Shown here in pieces: positions 17,720-26,970 of a stretch of 64,000 bases of DNA (position 1 is its first letter; each line of letters opens with the position of its first letter). Origin of the DNA: Mesorhizobium sp. B2-7-2. GTDB taxonomy: Bacteria > Pseudomonadota > Alphaproteobacteria > Rhizobiales > Rhizobiaceae. The position numbers and the translations under genes were made by a program. Below the pieces are notes generated by a model that saw only the letters and a program-made list of their open reading frames with translations, searched no databases and had not been told where the DNA came from. The stretch covers positions 310,001-374,000 of the forward strand of contig NZ_VFTZ01000002.1 of NCBI RefSeq assembly GCF_006440775.1, written 5' to 3'.

Positions 17720-17787
17720 CGGCCGACTTGAACCGGCGGCGGGCTCGCCCGCCGCATCGGTCGGACCACAAGATTCAGGAGCCTGAA

Positions 17788-18021
17788 ATGAAGAAGATCG
17801 TTCTTGCCACGGCCGCCCTGTTGGCCGTTTCCGGCGCTGCTTTTGCGGGCAGCGACAATTACAACCACAGTGGCGTCAACCAGCCGGCCCCGGCGGTCGA
17901 TACCACCCCTACGTCGTCGATCGGCACCGACTCGCCTGTCTACAAGCTGCTGAACTCGTCGCGCGACGTACAGAAGTCGGCGCCTCAGGGTGCCGACCGC
18001 GACCACTTCGGCAACCGTTGA
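17788..18021 (+). CDS. DUF680 small secreted protein (copy 2)
   Basis: A 77-residue paralogue of the preceding protein. The signal peptide is almost the same (MKKIVLATAALLAVSGAAFA), and the mature part shares GSDNYN near the start and GADRDHFGNR at the end. The middle differs and is longer (SPVYKLLNSSRD). CAGGAGCCTGAA precedes the ATG. The two genes probably share one transcript that ends at the strong terminator 23 bp downstream. They are a tandem duplication that has diverged. Confidence 0.8.
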   Translation: MKKIVLATAALLAVSGAAFAGSDNYNHSGVNQPAPAVDTTPTSSIGTDSPVYKLLNSSRDVQKSAPQGADRDHFGNR

Positions 18022-18043
18022 CAGCCGACTGTGACTTGAAAGA

Positions 18044-18078
18044 GAGAGCGGCGGGCCAGGCCCGCCGCTCTCTTTTTT
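18044..18078 (+). terminator. Strong rho-independent terminator after the DUF680 pair
   Basis: A perfect 14-bp GC-rich stem (18044-18057 with 18059-18072; central bases form the loop) followed by six T residues. It ends the plus-strand DUF680 transcript. On the minus strand it follows aglK by about 30 bp and could also stop agl read-through, though an A-run precedes it only partially. Confidence 0.9.
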
Positions 18079-18105
18079 GCCGGGAACGCCGGCCTGCCGG
18101 TAGCG

Positions 18106-19218
<1,113 letters not shown>

Positions 19219-19253
19219 GTTTTTCTTCTCCCGTTGATTCCTGTTTTAGAAGT

Positions 19254-20918
19254 TCAGTCGATGCGTCCGAACCAGGCGCCGTAGCCGCCGAGGCGGACCG
19301 GCCCGGTGCCAGTCTGTCCCGAAAAGCTATGCCCGGGCAAGGGTTGCAGCGCACCTTTGCCGAGATCGACCTCGGCGGGCTTGCCGCCGAGGTTGAAGGC
19401 GCAGACGATCCGCTCATTGCCCTCGCGGCGTGTGAAAGCGACGGTGTCGCCATCGCTTTCGATAAAGTCGATGTCGCCCTTGGCCAGCGCCGGATGCTGG
19501 CGCCGGAAGGCGAGGAAGCGGCGGTAATGTTCGAGCAGCGAGCTTGCGTCGCCCTGCTGCACGTTGACCGCCTGCGACAGGTGCTTGCCCGGCACCGGCA
19601 GCCACGGCTTGGCGGTCGAGAAACCGCCATTCTTGGCGGCCGCGTCCCAAACCATCGGCGTGCGGCAGCCGTCGCGACCCTTGAACTCCGGCCAGAACCG
19701 GATGCCGTAGGGATCCTGCAGGTCCTCGAACTTCAGCTCCGCCTCGCCAAGGCCGAGCTCTTCGCCTTGATAGATGCAGACCGAGCCGCGCAGCGACATC
19801 AAAAGCGCCGAGATCACCTTCAGATAGGCGGTCGGATCCGCCTCGTTGGTGGCCCAGCGCGAGGCGACCCGCATCACGTCATGGTTGGAGAAGGCCCAGC
19901 ACGACCAGCCGTCGCTGGCGACCGTGCCGAAGGCCTCCAGCACCGCGCGCGCTTTCGCCGCGCTGATCTTCTCCGGCGCCAGGAAGTCGAAGGAATAGCA
20001 CATATGCACGCGCTTGCCGTCGGCGGTGTAGGCGGCGACCACCTCCAGGCCGCGCTGGGAATCGCCCACCTCGCCGACGGCCGCCTGCGCCGGATATTCG
20101 TCGAGAAGCGCGCGGAAGCGCTCCAGAAAGCCGAGGTTCTCCGGCCGGCTCTTATCGTAGATATGGTCCTGATAATTGTAGGGATTGACCGCGGGCGCCG
20201 TCTGGTCGTTGCGCTGTTCCGGCGGCAGCGGCGGATTGTCCTCCAGCCCTTGGCTGTGGAAGTAGAAATTGATCGTGTCGAGGCGGAAGCCGTCAACGCC
20301 GTGCTCCAGCCAGAAGCGGGTGATGTCGAGCAGCGCGTCCTGAACTTCTGCGTTGTGGAAGTTGAGGTCGGGCTGCTCGGCCAGGAAATTGTGCATGTAA
20401 TATTGCTGGCGGCTGGTGTCCCACTGCCAGGCCGAGCCGCCGAAGATCGACAGCCAGTTGTTGGGCGGCGTGCCGTCGGGTTTTGCGTCCGCCCACACAT
20501 ACCAGTCGGCTTTCGGATTGTTGCGGCTGGAACGGCTTTCCTTGAACCAGGGGTGGATGTCGGCGGTGTGCGACAGCACCTCGTCGATCATCACCTTGAG
20601 CCCCAGCCGATGGGCTTCCGCCACCAGCGCGTCGAAATCGGCGAGCGTTCCGAACATCGGGTCGACGTCGCAATAATCCGACACGTCGTAGCCGAAATCC
20701 TTCATTGGCGATTTGAAGAAGGGCGAGATCCAGATGGCATCGACGCCGAGCGAAGCAATATAGGGCAGGCGCTGAACAATGCCCTTCAGGTCGCCGATGC
20801 CGTCGCCATTGGAGTCTTGATAGGAGCGCGGGTAAATCTGGTAGATCACCGCGCCCCGCCACCAGTCGCGGTCGACGGCGGCGTCTGGTTGCGACGTCGC
20901 CTTCAAAGCCGATTGCAT
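19254..20918 (-). CDS. aglA: Alpha-glucosidase, GH13
   Basis: A 554-residue cytoplasmic glycoside hydrolase family 13 enzyme that splits imported sucrose, maltose, trehalose or similar alpha-glucosides. Seen motifs are YQIYPRSYQDSNGDGIGDL, the nucleophile Asp214 in DGFRLDTINF, the acid/base Glu283 in VGEVGD and FSNHD with Asp347. The C-terminal beta domain is complete. No signal peptide is present, which fits hydrolysis after uptake. It lies 4 bp after aglG, inside the transporter operon, the arrangement described in Sinorhizobium. Confidence 0.93.
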   Translation of the reverse strand: MQSALKATSQPDAAVDRDWWRGAVIYQIYPRSYQDSNGDGIGDLKGIVQRLPYIASLGVDAIWISPFFKSPMKDFGYDVSDYCDVDPMFGTLADFDALVAEAHRLGLKVMIDEVLSHTADIHPWFKESRSSRNNPKADWYVWADAKPDGTPPNNWLSIFGGSAWQWDTSRQQYYMHNFLAEQPDLNFHNAEVQDALLDITRFWLEHGVDGFRLDTINFYFHSQGLEDNPPLPPEQRNDQTAPAVNPYNYQDHIYDKSRPENLGFLERFRALLDEYPAQAAVGEVGDSQRGLEVVAAYTADGKRVHMCYSFDFLAPEKISAAKARAVLEAFGTVASDGWSCWAFSNHDVMRVASRWATNEADPTAYLKVISALLMSLRGSVCIYQGEELGLGEAELKFEDLQDPYGIRFWPEFKGRDGCRTPMVWDAAAKNGGFSTAKPWLPVPGKHLSQAVNVQQGDASSLLEHYRRFLAFRRQHPALAKGDIDFIESDGDTVAFTRREGNERIVCAFNLGGKPAEVDLGKGALQPLPGHSFSGQTGTGPVRLGGYGAWFGRID

Positions 20919-20922
20919 GTCT

Positions 20923-22077
20923 TCAACCTCCTTTCACCGAGCCGGCAAGCAGCCCGCGGACGAAATAGCGCTGCAGCGAGAAGAACACGAACAGCGGCAC
21001 GATGATGGTGATGAACGCCGATGTGGTCAGGATCTCCCACTTGCCGCCGCGCGAGCCGAGCAGCGCGTTGAGCTTGGCTGTCAGCACGATCTGATCGGGC
21101 GCCGTGCCAAGGAAAACCATCGCCACCAGCAGATCGTTCCATACCCACAGGAACTGGAAGATGGCGAAGGAGGCAAGCACCGGGAACGACAGCGGCAACA
21201 CGATCTTGACGAAGATCTCGAAGTCGCTGGCGCCGTCGATGCGTGCCGATTCCATGATCTCGCGCGGCAGGCCGGCGATATAGCTCCTCAGCAGGTAGAT
21301 GGCGAAAGGCAGGCCGAAGCCGGTATGTGCCAGCCATATGCCGAGATAGGTCTTGGACGGCACGCCGAAGAAGGCGCCGACCCCGTTATAGAGCCTGAGC
21401 AGCGGGATCAGCGACATCTGCAGCGGAACCACCAGAAGGCCGATGATCACCGCGATCAGCAGCGGCCGGCCGGGAAAGCGCATCCAGGCCAGCGCGTAGG
21501 CTGCGAAGGCTGCGATCAGGATGGGGATGATCGTCGCCGGGATCGTAACCGTCAGCGAGTTCATGAACGAGCGGCCGATGCCTTCTGAAAACAGCACCGC
21601 ATCGTAATTGTCCGTGGTGAATTTCGGCGGCGCCGAGGAAGCGAAATAGACGCGCTGGCCGCGGTCGCCTTCGAAGGCCTTCGGTGACGACAGCACGAAG
21701 CCGCCGTCGGCATTCATCTGCAGCGTGACGCCGTCATTGAGGTCGGCAACCGATCCCGCCTTGTACTGCGTCGGCGCGGAGGACTTCACGCCGAAGGCGC
21801 TGATCTCGCGCTTGGGGCCATCGCCGAAGATATTGCCCTCGATGACGTATTTGCCGTCCTTCTGGGTTTGGCCCGACGCGCCCGGCAACCGTCCCGCCTC
21901 GCTCTGGCTGGAACTGGCGAAGGAGTTCCACCAGCCGGAGGCGACGATCTGGTCCTTGTCGCGCAGCGACGAGACGAGGATGCCGAGGGTGGGGATGGTC
22001 CAGATCGCCACGAAGACGAGCACGGCGATATGAACGCCGAAGCGGCCGACAAAGGACTTTCCGGTCTTGGTCGCCAT
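20923..22077 (-). CDS. aglG: Alpha-glucoside ABC transporter permease
   Basis: A 384-residue inner-membrane permease of the MalG class. It has an N-terminal membrane helix, a large soluble insertion (about residues 45-170, containing GDGPKREISAFGVKSS) and then five membrane segments. The EAA loop ESARIDGASDFEIFVKIVLP contacts AglK. The extra periplasmic domain makes it longer than MalG itself and is usual for AglG. The gene starts one base after the aglF stop codon. Confidence 0.92.
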   Translation of the reverse strand: MATKTGKSFVGRFGVHIAVLVFVAIWTIPTLGILVSSLRDKDQIVASGWWNSFASSSQSEAGRLPGASGQTQKDGKYVIEGNIFGDGPKREISAFGVKSSAPTQYKAGSVADLNDGVTLQMNADGGFVLSSPKAFEGDRGQRVYFASSAPPKFTTDNYDAVLFSEGIGRSFMNSLTVTIPATIIPILIAAFAAYALAWMRFPGRPLLIAVIIGLLVVPLQMSLIPLLRLYNGVGAFFGVPSKTYLGIWLAHTGFGLPFAIYLLRSYIAGLPREIMESARIDGASDFEIFVKIVLPLSFPVLASFAIFQFLWVWNDLLVAMVFLGTAPDQIVLTAKLNALLGSRGGKWEILTTSAFITIIVPLFVFFSLQRYFVRGLLAGSVKGG

Positions 22078-22078
22078 C

Positions 22079-23092
22079 TCAGTGCCCTCCCGTCTCTTTG
22101 TTGGCCTGGCGGATGTTCCAGACCATGATCGGGATGACCGCGATCATGATGATGATGGCGATGGTCGCGCCGCGGCCGAAATCGCCGCCGCCGCGGAACA
22201 TCCAGTCGAACATCAGATTGGCCAGCACCTGGCTGTTCCATTGGCCGTTGGTCATGGTCAGCACGATGTCGAACACTTTCAGCACCAGGATGGTGATGGT
22301 GGTCCACACCACGGCGATCGTGCCCCAGATTTGCGGCACCATGATCTTCCAGAAGATCTGGAACGGGTTGGCCCCGTCGATCACGGCCGCTTCCAGCGTC
22401 TCTTCCGGAATGCCGCGCAGCGCCGACGACAAGATGACCATCGCAAAGCCGGTCTGGATCCAGATCAGGATGATCATCAGGAAGAAATTGTTCCAGAACG
22501 GCAGCGATATCCAAACCTGCGGCTGGCCGCCGAAATATTGGATGATGGCGTTGAGCAGGCCGATCTGCACCTGGCCCTCGCCGCGATACTCGTAGATGAA
22601 TTTCCAGATCACGCTGGCGCCGACGAAGGAGATCGCCAGCGGCAGGAAGATCAGGCTCTTGGCGATGGTGCCCCACCAGATCTTGTCGGTGAGCACGGCG
22701 ATGATCAGGCCGAGGAAGGTGCAGGCAGCCGGCACCACGGCCAGCCACAGGATGTTGTTGAAGATCGAGTTGCGCAGATCGTGATCGCCGACCGCCCATT
22801 CATAATTGGCGAGCCCGACGAAATTGGTGCCGCCGCGATCGTAGAAGGAGAGCCACAGCGTCGCGATCACCGGGTAGATCAGGTAGACCGTCAGGATGAT
22901 CATCGCCGGGCCGACGAAAAGCCAGGGTCGCACCATTCCCTGCCGGCGCAAATTGTCGACGGCGGCGGTGCCCGAGACGCCGCGTGACGGGAAGACAAGA
23001 TCGAGCAGTTTGTTGGCGCCCCAGAAATAGGCGACACAGCCGCCGACGCCGATGATGATGACGAATATGGCCGAGAAAATCTGAGCCGCCAT
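22079..23092 (-). CDS. aglF: Alpha-glucoside ABC transporter permease
   Basis: A 337-residue inner-membrane permease of the MalF class with about seven hydrophobic segments. The EAA loop is EAAVIDGANPFQIFWKIMVPQ near residue 235. With AglG it forms the channel for alpha-glucosides delivered by AglE. It is separated from aglE by 164 bp that contains a perfect stem-loop, and adjoins aglG with a one-base gap. Confidence 0.92.
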   Translation of the reverse strand: MAAQIFSAIFVIIIGVGGCVAYFWGANKLLDLVFPSRGVSGTAAVDNLRRQGMVRPWLFVGPAMIILTVYLIYPVIATLWLSFYDRGGTNFVGLANYEWAVGDHDLRNSIFNNILWLAVVPAACTFLGLIIAVLTDKIWWGTIAKSLIFLPLAISFVGASVIWKFIYEYRGEGQVQIGLLNAIIQYFGGQPQVWISLPFWNNFFLMIILIWIQTGFAMVILSSALRGIPEETLEAAVIDGANPFQIFWKIMVPQIWGTIAVVWTTITILVLKVFDIVLTMTNGQWNSQVLANLMFDWMFRGGGDFGRGATIAIIIMIAVIPIMVWNIRQANKETGGH

Positions 23093-23204
23093 GGGTCCCT
23101 CTCCCTGCGCATGACCGGCCGGCCGAGGCTGGCGATCGGATGCACCGACTTTCGGTTATTCGGAACAATCGAAACGCGAAGGCTTCCGGCGCGGACCGCC
23201 GGTC

Positions 23205-23228
23205 GGACCCGGGCCGTAGCCCGGGTCC
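23205..23228 (-). promoter_or_regulatory. Intercistronic stem-loop between aglE and aglF
   Basis: A perfect 10-bp inverted repeat (GGACCCGGGC at 23205-23214, CGTA loop, GCCCGGGTCC at 23219-23228) with no T tract. In binding-protein-dependent operons such structures typically protect the upstream binding-protein message from 3' decay, giving more AglE than permease. That role is inferred from position. Confidence 0.6.
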
Positions 23229-23256
23229 ATAGGAGGATTAGGAAGATTTCAGGATG

Positions 23257-24612
23257 CTATTTGATGCCGTCCCAGCTTTTCTGGATGTCGGCGGCGACGT
23301 CCTGCGCGGACTTGCCGCCGACCAGGTCGACCATGCCGGTCCAGAACGAGCCCGCGCCGATCTTGCCCGGCATCAGGTCGGATCCGTCGAACCGAACCGT
23401 CGTGGCGCCGACCAGGATCTCGCCCTGCTTCTTCAGCGCATCGCTGCCATAGGCCTCCTTGTTGGCCGCCTTGAAGGGGGTAACGAAGCTCTTCTGCGCC
23501 ATCCACAATTCATGCGCGAGCGGCATCTCGAGGAACTTGATGAACTCGCGCGAGGCCTTGGAATCCTTGGTGATCATCACCAGCGTGCCGGCCACTTCCA
23601 GCGGCGTGCCCAGTTCCGGCTTGGAGGCGTAAGGCGGGTAGGGGAAGAAGTCGGCGTCCTGGCCGAGCTTCACGTTTTCCGGGAAGAAGGAGGGGATGAA
23701 CGATGCCTGGTGGTGCATGTAGCACTTGGGCGGCACGGTGAAGAGGCCCTTCGGACTGTCGCGGAAGTCGGTCGCCGCGACCGCCTTGGCGCCGCCGTCC
23801 ACCATCTTGTCGTCGGTGGCGATCTTGCCGAAGATGTCGATGGCGTTGACCACGGCCGGGTCGGTGAACGGAATCTCGTTCTTCACCCACTTGTCGTAGA
23901 CTTCCGGCGGCTGCGTCCTCAGCATAATGTCCTCGACCCAGTCGGTTGCCGGCCAGCCGGTGGCGCCGCCCGAACCGAGCCCGATGCACCAGGGCTTGCC
24001 GCCGTCGGCGACGATCTTCTTCTCCAGATCGGCAAGTTCTTCCTGGGTCTTCGGCACCTTGTAGCCGGCCTCGTCGAAATTGTCGGGCGAGTACCAGACC
24101 AGCCCCTTCACGTCGATCTTGTAGGGAAAGGCGTAGAAGCCCGGCTTGCCGTCCTTGCCATTATAGGTGCCGAGCTTGGCCCAGGAATCGCCGGCGGCGT
24201 AGTTTTCCTTGATCCAGGTCGCGACGTCGTCGCCCAGCGGGGTCAGCACGCCCTTGGACGCGAGATCCTGGATTAGGCCGGGCTGCGGCAGGACGGCGAT
24301 GTTGGGCGGGCTGCCGGCCTGGGTGTCGATGACGATCTGCTGCTCATAATTCTCGGACGAGGAATATTTCACCTCCGCGCCGGTCGCTTCCTGGAAATAG
24401 TCGAGAACCGAACGCACAAGCGCCTCGTCCTCGCCGCGCCACGGCCCGAAGATGGTCAGCGTCTCGCCCTTGAGGTCGACCTTTTTGAGGTCGTCGTAGT
24501 TCGCCCAATGAAATTTCGAATCCTCGCCCGGCTTGAACTTCAATTCGGCTTGCGCCGGCAGGCTGAGGGTGAGTGCCGCGAACGCCGCACCCAAGAGAAG
24601 CATTTTCTTCAT
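23257..24612 (-). CDS. aglE: Alpha-glucoside periplasmic binding protein
   Basis: A 451-residue secreted solute-binding protein of the MalE class (family 1). The signal peptide runs to about residue 22 (LTLSLPAQA). The mature part has the typical EGDVLVRSVLDYF-like and GSPPNIAVLPQPG regions and many aromatic residues for sugar stacking (WPATDWVEDI). The ATG at 24612 follows GGGAGGACTTGCG. It is the first gene of the agl operon, with a LacI-type operator about 110 bp upstream. Confidence 0.92.
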   Translation of the reverse strand: MKKMLLLGAAFAALTLSLPAQAELKFKPGEDSKFHWANYDDLKKVDLKGETLTIFGPWRGEDEALVRSVLDYFQEATGAEVKYSSSENYEQQIVIDTQAGSPPNIAVLPQPGLIQDLASKGVLTPLGDDVATWIKENYAAGDSWAKLGTYNGKDGKPGFYAFPYKIDVKGLVWYSPDNFDEAGYKVPKTQEELADLEKKIVADGGKPWCIGLGSGGATGWPATDWVEDIMLRTQPPEVYDKWVKNEIPFTDPAVVNAIDIFGKIATDDKMVDGGAKAVAATDFRDSPKGLFTVPPKCYMHHQASFIPSFFPENVKLGQDADFFPYPPYASKPELGTPLEVAGTLVMITKDSKASREFIKFLEMPLAHELWMAQKSFVTPFKAANKEAYGSDALKKQGEILVGATTVRFDGSDLMPGKIGAGSFWTGMVDLVGGKSAQDVAADIQKSWDGIK

Positions 24613-24720
24613 CGCAAGTCCTCCCAGTGATCACAAAAAGGACGAAACCTCCATCTCGTCCGCCGACGCCGCGGAACTGTGACTCAGCGAAAGGGCAACC
24701 GCAACCTTTCGAAGAGACTT

Positions 24721-24734
24721 CCAAAGCGCTTTGG
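24721..24734. promoter_or_regulatory. Probable AglR operator, aglE side
   Basis: A perfect 14-bp palindrome CCAAAGCGCTTTGG. The central AAAGCGCTTT with a CG at the dyad is the usual LacI/GalR-family operator form. The identical 10-bp core recurs in front of aglR. Confidence 0.75.
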
Positions 24735-24941
24735 CTATTTTGATCTCGCCATTGAATCTTCCGGGAGTCAAGAGGGCGACTTGATTAATCGATTTAAATT
24801 CGAGGAGACGGGGCGAGAAAAGTGCGGTGCAGCATGCTTTTTTGGCGATGCAGCAGCAATTTTGCTTCAAACGATGCTGTCTGGCCTCTAAGGTCGTCAT
24901 GCTTGATGATCTCGCCAACAATCGTCAGATCGATTCAAAAT

Positions 24942-24955
24942 TGAAAGCGCTTTGA
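24942..24955. promoter_or_regulatory. Probable AglR operator, aglR side (autoregulation)
   Basis: TGAAAGCGCTTTGA, a near-palindrome with the same AAAGCGCTTT core as the aglE-side site. It lies 16 bp ahead of the aglR start codon and close to its ribosome binding site, so AglR bound here would shut off its own expression. Confidence 0.7.
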
Positions 24956-24970
24956 GGCTGGAGGCCTCCG

Positions 24971-25993
24971 ATGAACCTCAAGCAGCTGTCGCATATGCTG
25001 TCGCTCTCGCAGACCACGGTGAGCCGGGCGCTGAACGGCTACCCCGAGGTCAACGAGGAGACCCGGCGCCGGGTTATGGATGCCGCCAAGCGCCATGGCT
25101 ACCGGCCGAACCCCAGCGCGCGCCGGCTCGCCACCGGCAAGTCGGGAATGATCGGCTATGTGCTGCCGACCGGGGCCGCCGTCGACATCGATCCGCACTT
25201 CGTCGAATTCCTCTCCGGCCTCGGCGACTATGCCCGTTCGCACGAGCTCGACCTTGTGCTTTCGCCCGCCGATGCCGACGACGAGGAAACGACCTACCGG
25301 CGCATCGTCGCCAACCGCCAGGTCGACGCCGTCTACCTGTCCTCGCCGCGGCCGGCCGACAAGCGGCTGGCGCTGGTCAACACGCTGGGCATCCCTTTCA
25401 TCGTCCATGGCCGCAGCGAAGGCTTCGATTTCGACTATCCCTATCTCGACATCGACAATGAGGGCGCCTTCCACGAAGCGTCGAGGCTGCTGATCCAGCT
25501 CGGCCACAAGCGCCTGGCGCTGATCAACGGCAACGAGCGCGAGACTTTCGCCATCCACCGCGAGCGCGGCATGCGCCGCGCGCTTGCCGCGAACGGGCTG
25601 GCGCTCGGCGAACGCCACATCCGCTCGGCGGCGATGACCGAGGAAAACGGCTACCGCGCCGCCCGCCGCCTGCTCGAGGAGGCTGAGCCGCCGACGGCGA
25701 TCGTGTGCTCCAGCCTGATCATGGCGCTGGGTGTGGTGCGCGCCGTGCGCGATCTCGGCCTCGCCATACCGGGCGACTTGTCGCTGGTCGCCCATGACGA
25801 CGTCTTCCCCTGGCTGCGGCCGGAGAATTTCCCGGTGCCGCTGTCGACGACACGCTCCTCGATCCGCCTCGCCGGCGCGCGCGTCGCGGAACGGCTCGCG
25901 GCGCGGATATCGGGGTTGGAAGAGGGGGCGCGGGGAGAGGTCTGGCCGGTGGATCTGGTGGTGAGGGGATCGGTGGCCGGGGCGCCGGCGTAG
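24971..25993 (+). CDS. aglR: LacI-family repressor of the alpha-glucoside operon
   Basis: A 340-residue transcription factor. Residues 1-50 form the LacI helix-turn-helix and hinge (SLSQTTVSRALNGYPEV, then GYRPNPSARRLATG). The remainder is a periplasmic-binding-protein-like effector domain ending in a conserved core near SSLIMALGVVRAVRDLGLA. It is divergent from aglE and presumably releases two matching palindromes when an alpha-glucoside is present. Its last about 90 bp recur twice as degraded copies downstream (26744-26835 and near 29455). Confidence 0.92.
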   Translation: MNLKQLSHMLSLSQTTVSRALNGYPEVNEETRRRVMDAAKRHGYRPNPSARRLATGKSGMIGYVLPTGAAVDIDPHFVEFLSGLGDYARSHELDLVLSPADADDEETTYRRIVANRQVDAVYLSSPRPADKRLALVNTLGIPFIVHGRSEGFDFDYPYLDIDNEGAFHEASRLLIQLGHKRLALINGNERETFAIHRERGMRRALAANGLALGERHIRSAAMTEENGYRAARRLLEEAEPPTAIVCSSLIMALGVVRAVRDLGLAIPGDLSLVAHDDVFPWLRPENFPVPLSTTRSSIRLAGARVAERLAARISGLEEGARGEVWPVDLVVRGSVAGAPA

Positions 25994-26081
25994 AGATTAG
26001 ACTCAACTACCTTGAGCGGCGGAGTTTCCTAACGGACGCTTTCATTCAAGCAAACGCGATAGAGGTCGCCAGGACAGCTGC

Positions 26082-26441
26082 ATGATTCTTGAATTGCACC
26101 ACATCCAGTTGGCTATGCCTGAAGGCGAAGAGCAGGCCGCACGGAACTTCTACTGTGGCGTCCTCGGCCTTTGCGAGGTCGACAAACCCGAGGAACTGCG
26201 TTCGCGCGGTGGAGCATGGTTCGAGAGCGGGAGCGTCAAAGTTCATTTGGGCGTGGAGAAGCCGTTTGCTCCTGCCAAGAAAGCGCATCCTGCGTTCCGG
26301 GTAGAAAAATTAGATCAAACAATCGCCGCACTTCAGTCGAGGAGCATCGGATTCTGGTTTGACGCTGATCTGCCGGGCATCAGGCGCATCTATGTCAGCG
26401 ACCCATTTGGGAACCGTATCGAGCTTCTTGAGCTCGTATAG
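26082..26441 (+). CDS. VOC family (glyoxalase/bleomycin resistance-like) protein
   Basis: A 119-residue protein with one vicinal-oxygen-chelate domain built from two beta-alpha-beta-beta-beta units. It starts ILELHHIQLAMPEG and ends IYVSDPFGNRIELLE, the usual metal-ligand positions (His near the start, Glu near the end). Members include glyoxalases, dioxygenases and antibiotic-binding proteins, and the exact role is unknown. It lies 88 bp after aglR within the duplicated zone. Confidence 0.82.
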   Translation: MILELHHIQLAMPEGEEQAARNFYCGVLGLCEVDKPEELRSRGGAWFESGSVKVHLGVEKPFAPAKKAHPAFRVEKLDQTIAALQSRSIGFWFDADLPGIRRIYVSDPFGNRIELLELV

Positions 26442-26493
26442 CGAAACGTCTCATTCGGCGTCGCCCAATACCCGTCCGGCAGCAGCCAACTAC

Positions 26494-26743
26494 TGAGTTT
26501 GGCCCCGAGCGGTGCCCAAACTCACTCCTTCGCCGCCCCAGCCGCCTTGACGTCCAGCAACCCATAGCCGTCATTGTCCCGCCCCTTCGGGCCGAGATCC
26601 TTTGCGGTGGTGGCCAGCGCCTTCTCGATGTCATCGGACGAGCGGTCGGGCGCGGCGTGGATCAGATTGGCGATGGCGCCGGACACGATCGCGGCGGCGA
26701 AAGAGGTGCCGGTCACCACGTCCGAGCCGGCGCCGCTTGGCCG
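26494..26743 (-). pseudogene. Degraded copy of the 3' end of the subtilase gene
   Basis: About 250 bp closely matching, base for base with scattered changes, the end of the intact subtilase gene and its flank at 31298-31552. The reading frame still encodes the catalytic-serine stretch TGTSFAAAIVSGAI and the C-terminal residues to AAGAAKE, but lacks one codon (the Phe of DNDFGYG). Nothing of the protein before residue about 436 is present. At 26743 the match stops and a fragment of aglR begins. Confidence 0.85.
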
Positions 26744-26835
26744 CGCGCATCTCGGGGCTGGAAGAGGGGCGCGCGGCGAGGTCTGGCCGATCGATCTGGT
26801 GGTGAGGGGGTCGGTGGCTGGGGCACCAGCGTAGG
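26744..26835 (+). pseudogene. Degraded copy of the 3' end of aglR
   Basis: A 92-bp fragment matching the last about 90 bp of aglR in the same orientation, including a stop codon at 26833-26835. The encoded words VWP.DLVVRGSVAG.PA are nearly the same as the C-terminus of AglR. It is fused directly to the subtilase fragment, which marks a duplication junction. Confidence 0.8.
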
Positions 26836-26970
26836 TCAGCATTCCGAAGGCTTCGCCGGTCGCCTCCTTCTGGGCTACCTTTGCTGCCGTGGGACAACGG
26901 TCAGCCTTCGGCTGCTCCTGATGCTGGACGGTGACAACCGGTAAGCCAGACCGTCAACCAGTCCTTCCAG
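26836..26970. other. Intergenic sequence before the DAO oxidoreductase gene
   Basis: Together with the two pseudogene fragments to its left, this makes a gene-free stretch of about 530 bp (26442-26970). This last part shows no recognisable gene, hairpin or ribosome binding site. Confidence 0.4.

Larger units (their letters stand above)
24613..24970. promoter_or_regulatory. Divergent aglE/aglR control region
   Basis: A 358-bp region between the divergent aglE and aglR genes, AT-richer than the surroundings. It holds two copies of the same palindromic operator core (24723-24732 and 24944-24953). One lies about 110 bp upstream of the aglE start and the other immediately upstream of aglR. The layout fits repression of both directions by AglR, with looping between sites possible. 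Promoter hexamers cannot be placed with confidence. Confidence 0.6.

Noticed and set aside
17735..17758. GC-rich hairpin between the two DUF680 genes as a terminator
   Set aside because: There is no T tract after it and the downstream gene has no obvious promoter of its own, so read-through is more likely.
19329..21005. 558-codon plus-strand frame opposite aglA
   Set aside because: Antisense to an intact GH13 enzyme with all catalytic residues; composition typical of a shadow frame.
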